From Asanoa iriomotensis (GTDB lineage: Bacteria > Actinomycetota > Actinomycetes > Mycobacteriales > Micromonosporaceae): 64,000 nucleotides of DNA. A program made the position numbers and the translations under genes. Below are positions 33,074 through 41,569 of this stretch, in pieces. Where the stretch lies: positions 1-64,000 of the forward strand of contig NZ_BONC01000025.1 of NCBI RefSeq assembly GCF_016862515.1, given 5' to 3'. Each line of letters begins with the position of its first letter. Position 1 is the stretch's first letter. The notes below the pieces were generated by a model. That model did not search any database. It saw nothing but the letters and a program-made list of their open reading frames with translations, and was not told the DNA's origin.

Positions 33074-33565
33074 TCAGGCCGAATCGAGATCCTTCACAAA
33101 GATCCGGCAGAAATCGGGGTACGTCGCGACGGTGCCGTCGGGCAGGTGCTCCTCCCGTTCGGTCTCGACGACGCCGTGCGCCCACTCCCGGTAGCCGAGG
33201 CGCTCGTAGAGCGGCACCACCAGGTCGTTGTCGAGGTCGATGCCGATCGCCAGCCGCCCGGCCAGCCGCACCTCGTCGAGTTCCTCCGCCTCCCGGAGCA
33301 GCGCCTGACCCCGACCCTTCTTGCGCCTGCTGGGCACGACATACAGCCGGTGTACGAACGGGACGCCGGGCAGGTACAGGCGGACCTGATCCTCGTCCGC
33401 GGGCTCCCAGGTGACGTAGACGGTGCCGGTGAGGTCCTCGCCCTCCCAGGAGGTGAGCACCACACCCTGGCGTTTCAGCCGGTGGCGATAGAAGGCCGTC
33501 CGCTCGGGGCCGAGGACACGCTCGAGAAGGAGCATGTCCTCGGCGGACGCCGGCCGGATCTCCAC
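33074..33565 (-). CDS. GNAT-family N-acetyltransferase
   Basis: A 163-aa acetyltransferase. The acetyl-CoA pyrophosphate loop is RRKKGRGQALL (about residues 80-90), preceded by the VPFVHRLYVVPS strand, with LYERLGYREW at the end of the fold. The start ME(I)RPASAEDM is standard for GNAT proteins. The substrate is unknown. It lies 17 nt upstream of the LLM oxidoreductase and may share its transcript. Confidence 0.85.
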   Translation of the reverse strand: MEIRPASAEDMLLLERVLGPERTAFYRHRLKRQGVVLTSWEGEDLTGTVYVTWEPADEDQVRLYLPGVPFVHRLYVVPSRRKKGRGQALLREAEELDEVRLAGRLAIGIDLDNDLVVPLYERLGYREWAHGVVETEREEHLPDGTVATYPDFCRIFVKDLDSA

Positions 33566-33609
33566 ACCGCCATGGTGCCGGTCGAAGGTGAAGTCTCGTC
33601 AGATCCGCG

Positions 33610-33852
33610 TTATGCGCGGACCACGACGACGGCCAATACGACCATGACGGTCAGCAGAGCCGAGGCGCCGAGCGCGACAGCCGCCACGATCCGCACGGCG
33701 TGCACGAATGCCTTGCCTACCTGCGTGATGAGGTCGTAGAACGCACCGATCAGCACGAGTCCGGCGAAGGCGGCGAGCAAGGGGGTGATGGTGCCCTGAT
33801 CCAGCACAGTGGAGTCCTTGGCCAGATCGGACAGAGCGATTACCGTGGACAT
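33610..33852 (-). CDS. small membrane protein
   Basis: An 80-aa protein with two hydrophobic helices (about 25-45 LLAAFAGLVLIGAFYDLI and 52-78 VRIVAAVALGASALLTVMVVLAVVVV). It starts MSTVIALSDLAKDS; GAGGAG lies upstream of ATG 33852. The family is unknown. Its 5' region holds a 12-bp perfect hairpin at 33897-33926. Confidence 0.65.
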   Translation of the reverse strand: MSTVIALSDLAKDSTVLDQGTITPLLAAFAGLVLIGAFYDLITQVGKAFVHAVRIVAAVALGASALLTVMVVLAVVVVRA

Positions 33853-33896
33853 GGACGGACTCCTCGCTTCAGACCCGCAGGAGCTTGCCGTTTGCA

Positions 33897-33926
33897 AGAC
33901 ACCCTCGGTTGCCGCCGAGGGTGTCT
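33897..33926. terminator. hairpin with short T-run on plus strand
   Basis: A perfect 12-bp stem (AGACACCCTCGG / CCGAGGGTGTCT) with loop TTGCCG, followed on the plus strand by TTTG. It resembles a terminator for a plus-strand transcript, yet no plus-strand gene precedes it; on the minus strand it lies in the 5' leader of the 80-aa membrane protein gene. Confidence 0.5.
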
Positions 33927-34011
33927 TTTGTGTTCCACAGCCAAAGTGGACCCTGCTAAGCTTCTCCCCGCGCTTCACCCCTCTCGTTAAGATTCAGTAA
34001 CGTCGTTGGAT

Positions 34012-34142
34012 CTTCAGCTTAAACTTCAGCATTGAGCTGAATCAACTGCTATCGTGCAGCAGACAGCACCGATCGGCGTGAATGTGGCATTCATTTGCCG
34101 TCATCCACGTGGGACGCAACTTCAGGCTTCTTCGCTGAAGTT
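34012..34142. promoter_or_regulatory. cluster of TTCAGC / GCTGAA sites, putative operators of the XRE gene
   Basis: CTTCAGC occurs at 34012-34018 and 34024-34030 as direct repeats. TTCAGC-ATTGA-GCTGAA forms a perfect inverted repeat at 34025-34041, and AACTTCAG-N9-CTGAAGTT another at 34118-34142, just upstream of the ribosome binding site. Such density suggests binding by the XRE protein encoded immediately downstream. Confidence 0.6.
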
Positions 34143-34158
34143 GACTGAAGGAGACGGC

Positions 34159-35241
34159 ATGGCTGGCGACGACGACCCCGCGCGGGTGCTCGCGGTGCGC
34201 CTACGCCGTCTCCGGCTCAACGAGTGGCCGACTCCGATAAAGCAGCCGCAGCTCGCGCGGGCGCTCGGTGTGAGCGTGCCGCTGATCTCGTCGTGGGAAC
34301 GCACGACGGCGCCGAAGGCGCCGCCCGCCGAGCGGCTCACCAGCTACGCCCGCTTCTTCGCCACACCACGGTCCGTCGTGGACGGCCGGGCGGCGTTGCG
34401 CACCGACCTGACCACCGACGAGGAGGAGCGCCGCCGGGAGCTAGAGGACGAGTTGCTGGGCCTGCGCGCCGCCGCGGTCGGCCGGGTGCCCGGTCCGCGG
34501 CAGCCCGCCGAGCTCGCCAACCATCCGCCGGCCGCCGGCCCGTGGTACTTCGGCGACGGCGCACCCGTGACGATCGTCTGTGGCGAGCTGCCCGAGGCGC
34601 GTCGCGCGGATCCGGTCTACACCGATCAGGACAGCCCGGACTACGTCGCCCTCTACAGCCACGCGGACCTGGATTCCCTGGTGGAGCTGCACGGACACGT
34701 TCGAGCGGCGAACCCGGACAGCGACGTCTGGTTCATGCGCGCCTCGTTGGTAACCAGTGACCACCTCACCACCCACCTGGTCCTGCTGGGAGGCGTCGAC
34801 TTCAACGACCTGACCACCGCGGTCCTCGACTCGTTGGGTGTGCCGGTGCGGCAACTGACCCGCATCACCGACGAGCCGGACGACGAAGGCGCCTTCGAGG
34901 TGCGCGAGGGCGGCGGGCGACAACACCGGCCGTCCCTCATCAACGAGCACGGCCGCCGGATCCTGGTCGAGGACATCGCGCATTTCTGTCGCGGCCAGAA
35001 CCCATACAACAGTTTGAGGACCGTCACCGTGTGCAACGGCATGTTCGGTCGGGGAGTCTACGGCGCGGTCCGCGCGCTCACCGACCAGCGTTTCCGCGAT
35101 CGCAACGCAGGCCACGTGCGGAGTCGCTTCGAAGACGCGCAGACCTACAGCATCCTGTCCCGGGTGCGGGTGGTGCGGGGCGAGGTCGTCACGCCCGACT
35201 GGACCAAGCCGGAGAACGTCCTCCACGAGTGGTCCGCGTGA
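34159..35241 (+). CDS. XRE-family regulator with large C-terminal domain
   Basis: A 360-aa protein. Residues about 8-60 are a Cro/C1-type helix-turn-helix: VRLRRLRLNEWPTPIKQPQLARALGV, then SVPLISSWERTTAPKAPPAE. A coiled DEEERRRELEDELLGLRAAA linker (about 90-110) follows, and then a 240-residue domain of unknown type with VTIVCGELPEARRADPVYTDQD, HLVLLGGVDFND and a VEDIAHFCRGQNPYN region. This last domain resembles those of actinomycete proteins that sit next to predicted nucleotide- or sugar-handling enzymes, possibly a small-molecule sensor. ATG 34159 follows GAAGGAGACGGC. The stop overlaps the next gene by 4 nt (GTGA), coupling it to a glycosyltransferase-like protein. Confidence 0.75.
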   Translation: MAGDDDPARVLAVRLRRLRLNEWPTPIKQPQLARALGVSVPLISSWERTTAPKAPPAERLTSYARFFATPRSVVDGRAALRTDLTTDEEERRRELEDELLGLRAAAVGRVPGPRQPAELANHPPAAGPWYFGDGAPVTIVCGELPEARRADPVYTDQDSPDYVALYSHADLDSLVELHGHVRAANPDSDVWFMRASLVTSDHLTTHLVLLGGVDFNDLTTAVLDSLGVPVRQLTRITDEPDDEGAFEVREGGGRQHRPSLINEHGRRILVEDIAHFCRGQNPYNSLRTVTVCNGMFGRGVYGAVRALTDQRFRDRNAGHVRSRFEDAQTYSILSRVRVVRGEVVTPDWTKPENVLHEWSA

Positions 35242-36371
35242 CCGACGTGGCCAGCCGGCCCGCCGAGTCGCCGGCGCGCGCTCCGCGCCATCACACGTCG
35301 CACACCCGCCTGCTGCGCCGCGTCGACCAGGTGACCGCGACCGAGCAGCTCGACGCCATCATCGTGCCGACGGGCCGGCCGACCGTCTATCTGACCTTCG
35401 CCCTGCGCCTGGCGCAGCAGCTCGACTGCCCGCTCGTGGCGCTGTGCAGCCTCCGCTCCGGCGCCGATGGCGCTCTCCGAGCGGCGCAGCGGATCGGCGC
35501 GCAGCTCATCGCGACGGACGTCGACGACCGGGTCCGGCTGCCGGCGTTCGCCACCTCGGCCCTGCCGGACGAGCCGAAGTTCCGTCGCCGGGGAGACCTG
35601 AGCCTCAAGCGCAACATCGGGCTGGCTCTCTCGCGGATGATGGGCTGGAACCGGGTCGCGTTCCTCGACGACGACATCCGTTCCGTGCGCCCCGAGGACA
35701 TGGCGGCGGCCGCGGGCCTGCTCGACCAGTTCAGCATGGTGGGGCTCGGCAACGCCGGCTACCCCGACAACTCTGTGGTCTGCCACGCGCTGCGGGTGAT
35801 CGGCGTCGACCAGCAGACGTTCGTCGGTGGCGGCGCCATGGTCGTGCCGGTCGGGCGCACCACCACGTTCTTCCCCGACATCTACAACGAGGACTGGTTC
35901 TTCCTGCTCGACGAGGACGGTTTCAGCCCGACCGCGGTCACGGGACTGATGGTCCAGGAGCCCTACGATCCGTTCCGGACGACCGAGCGGGCCCGGGCCG
36001 AGGAGTTCGGCGACTGCCTGGCCGAGGGCATCTACGCGCTGCTGGACGACGGCGGGTCGGTCGACGACGCCGACCACGCGTTCTGGGCCGCGTTCCTGGC
36101 CGACCGCACGGCCATGGTCGACCGGATCATCGAGGCGATACCGCGATGCGACCGCACGACGGACGAGAAGCGCCGGATGACCGAGGCGATGCGGGCCTCG
36201 CACGGCCGGCGCCGGTTCATCACGCCGGACCTCTGCGTGCGCTATCTCGACGCGCTCGCCGCCGACCGGGCGGTCTGGCGCGACTTCATCCAGGGGCTGC
36301 CGAAGGGCCTCGGACCGCGCCGGTCTCTGTCGCGGCTCGGACTGAACGCCACGCGGGTCTTCGAGCCTTGA
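35238..36371 (+). CDS. glycosyltransferase-like protein coupled to an XRE regulator
   Basis: A 377-aa protein starting at GTG 35238. The core looks like a GT-A-type fold: VDQVTATEQLDAIIVPTGRP, a PLVALCSLRSGADGALRAAQ strand-helix, KRNIGLALSRMMGWNRVAFLDDDIRSV with an acidic DDD cluster of the D-x-D kind, and then NEDWFFLLDEDGF. No signal peptide or membrane helix is present, so it acts in the cytoplasm. The acceptor and donor are unknown; the assignment to glycosyltransferases rests on the DDD motif and fold impression. It is translationally coupled to the XRE gene, an uncommon pairing that suggests the enzyme is under dedicated control. Confidence 0.6.
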   Translation: MTDVASRPAESPARAPRHHTSHTRLLRRVDQVTATEQLDAIIVPTGRPTVYLTFALRLAQQLDCPLVALCSLRSGADGALRAAQRIGAQLIATDVDDRVRLPAFATSALPDEPKFRRRGDLSLKRNIGLALSRMMGWNRVAFLDDDIRSVRPEDMAAAAGLLDQFSMVGLGNAGYPDNSVVCHALRVIGVDQQTFVGGGAMVVPVGRTTTFFPDIYNEDWFFLLDEDGFSPTAVTGLMVQEPYDPFRTTERARAEEFGDCLAEGIYALLDDGGSVDDADHAFWAAFLADRTAMVDRIIEAIPRCDRTTDEKRRMTEAMRASHGRRRFITPDLCVRYLDALAADRAVWRDFIQGLPKGLGPRRSLSRLGLNATRVFEP

Positions 36372-36389
36372 TCGGGCTAGGGTTTTTCC

Positions 36390-37181
36390 GTGACTGACGT
36401 TCTTCTGCCGGCGCTGCCGGAAGACTGGTCGCGGGCGCTGGCCGTGGCGGCGCACCCCGACGACATCGAATACGGCACCGCGTCCGCGGTCGCGCGCTGG
36501 ACGGCGCAGGGCAAGACGGTGACCTACCTGTTGGCCACCCGTGGCGAGGCCGGCATCGACTCGATGTCGCCGGAGCAGGCCGCGCCGCTGCGCGAGCAGG
36601 AGGAGCGCGCCGGTGCGGCCGAGGTCGGCGTCGACGTCGTGGAGTTCCTCGACTACCGCGACGGCGTCGTCGAATACAGCAACGCGCTGCGCCGCGACAT
36701 CACCCGCGCCATCCGGCGGCACCGGCCCGAGATCATCCTGACCGGTGCGTTCACGGTCCGCATGGTCGGCGGCATGACCAACCAGGCCGACCACCGCGCA
36801 GTCGGCCTCGCCGCGCTCGACGCGGCGCGCGACGCCGGCAACCGGTGGATCTTCCCGGAGCTGGCCGACGAGGGCGTCGAGCCGTGGAACGGGGTGCGCT
36901 TCGTCTGCATCGCGGGCGCCGAGCGGCCCACGCACGGCGTCGACGTCACCGGTGAGCCGCTCCAGCGCGGCATCGCCTCGCTCGCCGCGCACGCCGAATA
37001 CACCAAGGGCCTCGGCGTCGGTGGTCCCGACCCGGAAGGGATGCTGACCTGGGCGTCCGGCATGGCCGGGCCCGCGCTCGGCGTGCAGCACGCGGTCCTG
37101 TTCGACGTGCACTCGCTGCGTTTCGAGGGCCCGCCGCCGTGGGAGCAGGGCACCCAGCCACCGGTCGTCACCGATATCTGA
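36390..37181 (+). CDS. PIG-L family deacetylase
   Basis: A 263-aa zinc deacetylase of the PIG-L/MshB/BshB type. AHPDDIEYG near residues 22-30 is the metal-binding motif and a second zinc ligand is the His of NQADHRAVGLAALDA near 131-145. The family includes GlcNAc-inositol deacetylases and mycothiol enzymes; the substrate here is unknown. GTG 36390 lies 18 nt after the glycosyltransferase-like gene, so both may act on the same glycan or glycoside. Confidence 0.88.
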   Translation: MTDVLLPALPEDWSRALAVAAHPDDIEYGTASAVARWTAQGKTVTYLLATRGEAGIDSMSPEQAAPLREQEERAGAAEVGVDVVEFLDYRDGVVEYSNALRRDITRAIRRHRPEIILTGAFTVRMVGGMTNQADHRAVGLAALDAARDAGNRWIFPELADEGVEPWNGVRFVCIAGAERPTHGVDVTGEPLQRGIASLAAHAEYTKGLGVGGPDPEGMLTWASGMAGPALGVQHAVLFDVHSLRFEGPPPWEQGTQPPVVTDI

Positions 37182-37236
37182 CCCTTCGGCACCTAGCGCT
37201 ACACCCCTGTCACCGGGTAGAAACGGATCGATCTGA

Positions 37237-37248
37237 GAGAGCGCTCTC
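37237..37248. promoter_or_regulatory. LacI/CebR-type box upstream of beta-helix gene 1
   Basis: The perfect palindrome GAGAGCGCTCTC, a variant of actinobacterial LacI-family boxes such as the CebR site TGGGAGCGCTCCCA. It lies 27 bp before the start codon. Confidence 0.65.
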
Positions 37249-37275
37249 ACATCCCCGTCCCCGTTAGGCAGGTCG

Positions 37276-39036
37276 ATGAGAACCGTCCGTCTCCTTGGCG
37301 CCGCCGCTGCAGCGGCCACCTTGACGGCTGCCGGCGTTTTCGCGCTTCCCGGCAGCGCCGCCGCGCATCGCGGTGGTCCCGACTTCGGTCCGAACGTCTT
37401 CGTCTACGACCCCAGCACGCCGGCGGCCGAGATCCAGGCCAAGTTCGACGAGCTGTTCGCGCAGCAAGAGAAGAACGAGATGGGCACCAACAGGTACGCG
37501 GTGCTCTTCAAGCCCGGCCACTACGACGTCAACGCCCGGCTCGGCTACTACACCACGGTGTCCGGGCTCGGGCGGTCGCCGGCCGATGTGGACATCACCG
37601 GTGCCGTCCGGGTGGTCGGCCAGGTCAACCCCAACGTGCCCGGCGGTGTCTCGGCGCTGACCAACTTCTGGCGCTCCGCCGAGAACTTCACGGTGACGCC
37701 GACCGACTGGTCCAACCAGTGGGCGGTTTCCCAGGCGTCGCCGATGCGACGCGTACACGTGAAGGGGATCCTCTGGTTGGAGCCCGGCAACGGCGGCTAC
37801 TCCAGCGGCGGCTTCATCGCCAACTCCAAGGTGGACGGCATCACCATCAACGGCTCGCAGCAGCAGTGGCTGACCCGCGACAGCGAGCTCGGTGACGTGT
37901 GGACCAACGGTGTCTGGAACCAGGTCTTCTCCGGCGTGACCGGAGCGCCGGCGACCGGTTTCCCGAACCCGCCCTACACCACGCTGCCGACCAGCCCGGT
38001 GACCCGCGAGAAGCCTTACTTGTACGTGGACGAGCGAGGTCGTTACCGCGTCTTCGTGCCGGCGCTGCAGCGCGACACGGCCGGCACCACCTGGTCCGAC
38101 GGCAGCGAGGCCGGTTCGTCGATCGACATCGACGACTTCTTCATCGCCAAGCCGTCCGACAGTGCGGCGCGGATCAACCTGGCTCTCGCGCTCGGCAAGC
38201 ACCTGCTGCTCACTCCCGGCGTCTACCACCTCGACCGGCCGCTGCGGGTGCTGCACAAGAACACCGTGGTGCTCGGCCTCGGCATGCCGAGCCTCGCGCC
38301 CGACACCGGCGAGGCCGCACTGAAGATCGCGGACGTCGACGGCGTCAAGGTGGCCGGCGTGCTGGTCGACGCCGGCGCGCGGGAGTCCGACACGCTGATC
38401 GAGGTGGGCTCGCGCGGTGGCCGGCGCGACCATTCGCGCAACCCGACCTCGCTGCAGGACGTCTTCATCCGGATCGGCGGCCCGTGGGTCGGCCGGGCGA
38501 AGACCAGCCTGGTGGTCAACAGCGACGACACGATCCTGGAGAACATCTGGGCGTGGCGTGGCGACCACGGCAACGGCATCGGCTGGACCCAGAACACGGC
38601 CGACGTGGGCGTGGTGGTCAACGGCGACGACGTCACCGCGTACGGCCTGTTCGTCGAGCACTATCAGAAGTGGCAGACGATCTGGAACGGCGAGCGCGGC
38701 CGAACGATCTTCTACCAGAGCGAGATGCCGTACGACCCGCCGAGCCAGGCAGCATGGACCAGCCCGACGGGCAACGGCTGGGCGTCCTACAAGGTCGCAC
38801 CGTCCGTGCGGACGCATGAGGCGTGGGGCCTGGGCGTCTACTCATACTTCAACCAAGGTGTCGACATCCGGGCCGCGCGCGGCATCGAGGTGCCGGACCG
38901 ACCCGGGGTGCGGTTCCACAACATGATCACCGTCTTCTTGGACGGCAGCGGTGGCATCGAACGCACTATCAACGACGCGGGCACGCCCTGCGTGGGCTCA
39001 TTCAGCACGAGCGCACTGACGGAATACCCCGCCTGA
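37276..39036 (+). CDS. secreted parallel beta-helix glycan-binding/hydrolase-like protein 1
   Basis: A 586-aa secreted protein with signal peptide 1-30 (ending GSAAAHRGG). The body shows repeated short strands and Asn/Gly turns, with HLDRPLRVLHKNTVVLGLGM, TLVVNSDDTILENIWAWRGDHG and NGDDVTAYGLFVEHYQKWQTIWNGERGRT reading as rungs of a right-handed parallel beta-helix like GH55 and pectate lyase-type folds. Databases often label such actinomycete proteins coagulation factor 5/8 or adenylyl cyclase, but no such domain is present in this copy. It is closely paralogous to 50791-53466, which adds two CBM32-type domains. A LacI-type box (37237-37248) and the leader CCGTTAGGCAGG (37261-37272) precede it. 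Polysaccharide degradation is the inferred role; no catalytic residues can be assigned. Confidence 0.75.
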   Translation: MRTVRLLGAAAAAATLTAAGVFALPGSAAAHRGGPDFGPNVFVYDPSTPAAEIQAKFDELFAQQEKNEMGTNRYAVLFKPGHYDVNARLGYYTTVSGLGRSPADVDITGAVRVVGQVNPNVPGGVSALTNFWRSAENFTVTPTDWSNQWAVSQASPMRRVHVKGILWLEPGNGGYSSGGFIANSKVDGITINGSQQQWLTRDSELGDVWTNGVWNQVFSGVTGAPATGFPNPPYTTLPTSPVTREKPYLYVDERGRYRVFVPALQRDTAGTTWSDGSEAGSSIDIDDFFIAKPSDSAARINLALALGKHLLLTPGVYHLDRPLRVLHKNTVVLGLGMPSLAPDTGEAALKIADVDGVKVAGVLVDAGARESDTLIEVGSRGGRRDHSRNPTSLQDVFIRIGGPWVGRAKTSLVVNSDDTILENIWAWRGDHGNGIGWTQNTADVGVVVNGDDVTAYGLFVEHYQKWQTIWNGERGRTIFYQSEMPYDPPSQAAWTSPTGNGWASYKVAPSVRTHEAWGLGVYSYFNQGVDIRAARGIEVPDRPGVRFHNMITVFLDGSGGIERTINDAGTPCVGSFSTSALTEYPA

Positions 39037-39202
39037 TCCGGCGCGGCGGGCCCGCCCGGACCGGGTGCGGGCCCGCCACGCCCCAGCCGTCCAACACCGG
39101 ACGCACCCGCAACCTGAGCCATCCTGAGTCAGCACGGCGAACCCGCACCGACCTGGTCCTGTGGCTGGAGCGATGTGGCGTATCTCTGGGTCGGGTGCAT
39201 GC

Positions 39203-39237
39203 GCGAGGGCCCGCGCCGAACCGGCGCGGGCCCTCGC
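39203..39237. terminator. strong terminator hairpin
   Basis: A perfect 15-bp stem, arms 39203-39217 and 39223-39237, with a 5-nt loop, in the convergent gap between beta-helix gene 1 and the MFS exporter. Confidence 0.7.
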
Positions 39238-39254
39238 CCCCATTCCCCCGAAGG

Positions 39255-40718
39255 TCAGACCGTGACGGCTACGCGGTCGTCGACCTCGTCGTCGACAGCA
39301 GCCGGCTGGTTCTTGAGGCCTGGCAGCAGCCAGGCGGTGAACAGCGCGCCCAGTGCCGCTACCGCGGCGCCGCCCAGCAGGGCCAGCTGGAAGCCGTCGG
39401 TGGCGGCTACCGGTGGCGTGTTGCCGTTGGTCAGCGACGACGTGGTGGCCGCCGTGGCGATCGCCACCGCGATTGCCAGGCCGATCGAGCCGCCGACCTG
39501 CTGGGTTGTGTTGATCAGGCCGGATGCCAGGCCCGACTCGTCCGACCGGGCGCCGGCCGTCGCGGCCAGGGTGACCGGGATGAACATCAGCGCACCGCCG
39601 ACGCCGGCCAGCAGCGACGGGCCGAGCAGCTCGGTCCAGTAGCTGCCCTGCGCCGTCAGCAGCAGTGCCAGCCAGACCAGCGAGCCGGCGGTGATGATCA
39701 TGCCGGCCAGCAGTGGGGTCTTGAAGCCGATGCGGGTCACGATGCGCGAGGTGAGCCCCGCGAACAGGATCAGCGTGATCGCGAACGGCAGTTGGCCGAA
39801 GCCGGCCTCGATCGGGCTGTAACCCCAGACCTGCTGCATGAACAGCGTCAACACGAAGAACATCGGGAACACCGCGGCCGTCACGGTCAACGCGATCAGG
39901 TTGGCGCTGCGCAGCGTCTTCTGCTTGAAGACGTGCAACGGCACCAGCGGGTGCTTGGCTCGCGACTCGATCACCACGAACGCGATCAGCAACGCGATCG
40001 CGATGGCCGCGGAGACGATCGTCTGCGTCGAACCCCAACCGGCGTTGTTGCCGTCGACCAGGGCGTAAACGCCCAGGGCGACACCGGCGGTGACGGTGAT
40101 GGCGCCCATGACGTCGAAGCCGTTGGCCCCGACCGCCTCACGGGCGGCAGGCAGCAGCCGCGGTGCGAGGGCGAGTGCGGCGATGCCGATCGGCACGTTG
40201 ACCCAGAGGACGGCCTCCCAGCCGATCCACTCGGTCAGCAAGCCACCGAGAATCGAACCGGCGGCCGCGCCGCCGCCGGCGACCGCGCCCCAGACCCCGA
40301 GCGCGCGGTTGCGCTCGGCGCCGGCCGGGAAGATCGTCATCAGCAGCGACAGTGCCGCCGGTGCGACCAGCGCGGCGCCGAGGCCCTGTGCGGCCCGGGC
40401 GCTGACCAGCATCGCCGGGTTCTGCGCCAGCGCGCCGACGAACGACGCGACGACGAAGAGCCCGAGACCGGCCATGAACATCCGGCGTCTGCCGAGCAGG
40501 TCGCTGATTCGGCCGCCGAGCAGCAGGAAGCCACCGAAGGCCAACGTGTAGGCGTTGGTCACCCAGGACAGCGAGTCCTGGGAGAAGTTCAGTTCGCGGC
40601 CGATCGACGGGAGCGCCACGTTGACGATCGACGCATCGAGGACCAGGACGAACTGGGTCACCGCGAGCAAGGCCAAGGCCAAGGTCTTGTGCGGTGCTGC
40701 TTGTTCAGCGCGGCTCAT
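39255..40718 (-). CDS. MFS drug exporter, DHA2 (EmrB/QacA) type
   Basis: A 487-aa transporter with 14 predicted helices. LDASIVNVALPSIGREL and LGGRISDLLGRRR are the DHA2 family motifs, and GAVAGGGAAAGSILGG is the antiporter motif C. It expels hydrophobic drugs by proton exchange. It diverges from a TetR gene across a 111-bp gap with two inverted repeats, the standard arrangement of a repressor-controlled efflux pump. Confidence 0.92.
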   Translation of the reverse strand: MSRAEQAAPHKTLALALLAVTQFVLVLDASIVNVALPSIGRELNFSQDSLSWVTNAYTLAFGGFLLLGGRISDLLGRRRMFMAGLGLFVVASFVGALAQNPAMLVSARAAQGLGAALVAPAALSLLMTIFPAGAERNRALGVWGAVAGGGAAAGSILGGLLTEWIGWEAVLWVNVPIGIAALALAPRLLPAAREAVGANGFDVMGAITVTAGVALGVYALVDGNNAGWGSTQTIVSAAIAIALLIAFVVIESRAKHPLVPLHVFKQKTLRSANLIALTVTAAVFPMFFVLTLFMQQVWGYSPIEAGFGQLPFAITLILFAGLTSRIVTRIGFKTPLLAGMIITAGSLVWLALLLTAQGSYWTELLGPSLLAGVGGALMFIPVTLAATAGARSDESGLASGLINTTQQVGGSIGLAIAVAIATAATTSSLTNGNTPPVAATDGFQLALLGGAAVAALGALFTAWLLPGLKNQPAAVDDEVDDRVAVTV

Positions 40719-40745
40719 CTCCGCGTTCCCCCCGAGGTTTGAAGT

Positions 40746-40798
40746 GGAAGTCGAATTCCGCTTCCGGTATGCTTCGAACCTACGGAATCGAGATTCCG
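40746..40798. promoter_or_regulatory. putative TetR operators, MFS/TetR divergent promoter
   Basis: CGGAAT-CGAG-ATTCCG (40783-40798) is a perfect inverted repeat, and GGAAG-N10-CTTCC (40746-40765) a second. Related GATTCCG/CGGATTCG pieces recur to 40815. Confidence 0.55.
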
Positions 40799-40829
40799 GT
40801 TGTCAATCGGATTCGGTAGGATCAGCGTG

Positions 40830-41444
40830 ATGACCACCACAGCCCAGCCCGGTTCGCCCGAGGGCAAGACACTGCGCCCCGAGCTGGCGGGCGCGCCCCG
40901 GCCGATGCGCGGCGACGCCGCCCGCAACCGCGCCCGGGTGCTCGACGCTGCCCGCGCCGCCTTCGCCGAAGACGGCGCCGAGGTGCAGATGGAGCAGATC
41001 GCCAAGCGGGCCGGGGTGGGCGTCGGCACGCTCTACCGCAACTTCCCGACCAAGCAGGCGCTGATCGCGGAGCTGGCCGACCGGTGGATGGACGAGCGCG
41101 TCGAGATCGTCGACCAGGCGCTCGAGATGCCTGATCCGGCCGAGGCGTTCGGGTGGTTCGTCCGGCGTACCGCCGAGGACATGGCCGGTGATGCCGGGCT
41201 GTGTCATCTGTTCAGCGGGGTGTCCGGTGGGACCTGCCCATTTCCTGACCTGTTGGTCGCGCGGACCGAGGAGGTGCTCGCGCGGGCCCGGGCCGTGGGT
41301 GCGATCCGGAGCGACGTGAGCGTGGCCGATTTTCAGGCGATTCTCGGTGGGCTGTCGGCGGCGATCGCTCAGACCGAGAAGTGGGAGCTGTTCGCCGAGA
41401 TGCTGATCACGGGGTTGCGGGCGCCTGCTCAGCCTTGCCCATAG
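40830..41444 (+). CDS. TetR-family repressor of the MFS exporter
   Basis: A 204-aa TetR regulator. Helix-turn-helix at about residues 30-75: RNRARVLDAARAAFAEDG, then MEQIAKRAGVGVGTLYRNFPTK. The C-terminal ligand domain contains Cys-Pro-Phe in GGTCPFPDL. The ATG at 40830 is preceded by AGGATC. By position it should repress the divergent efflux gene. Confidence 0.9.
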   Translation: MTTTAQPGSPEGKTLRPELAGAPRPMRGDAARNRARVLDAARAAFAEDGAEVQMEQIAKRAGVGVGTLYRNFPTKQALIAELADRWMDERVEIVDQALEMPDPAEAFGWFVRRTAEDMAGDAGLCHLFSGVSGGTCPFPDLLVARTEEVLARARAVGAIRSDVSVADFQAILGGLSAAIAQTEKWELFAEMLITGLRAPAQPCP

Positions 41445-41451
41445 GGACGTC

Positions 41452-41470
41452 TCCGGGGCTCTTCCCCGGA
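41452..41470. terminator. short hairpin between convergent genes
   Basis: TCCGGGG-CTCTT-CCCCGGA in the gap between the TetR gene and the DUF2255 gene. Confidence 0.5.
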
Positions 41471-41569
41471 CCCCGCCGAGCTGCGAGGACCCACAGGGAA
41501 GGGCGGGGCGGTTCCGTTGTCCGCGTAGGCCGAAACGGGATCAACCCCTTTGCCGCTGGGTGTTCGTCG

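Larger units (their letters stand above)
33853..34158. other. divergent intergenic region with hairpin and repeat cluster
   Basis: A 306-bp divergent region. Its left part contains a strong hairpin (33897-33926) and its right part is a cluster of TTCAGC/GCTGAA elements ahead of the XRE gene. No open frame is convincing. Confidence 0.6.
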
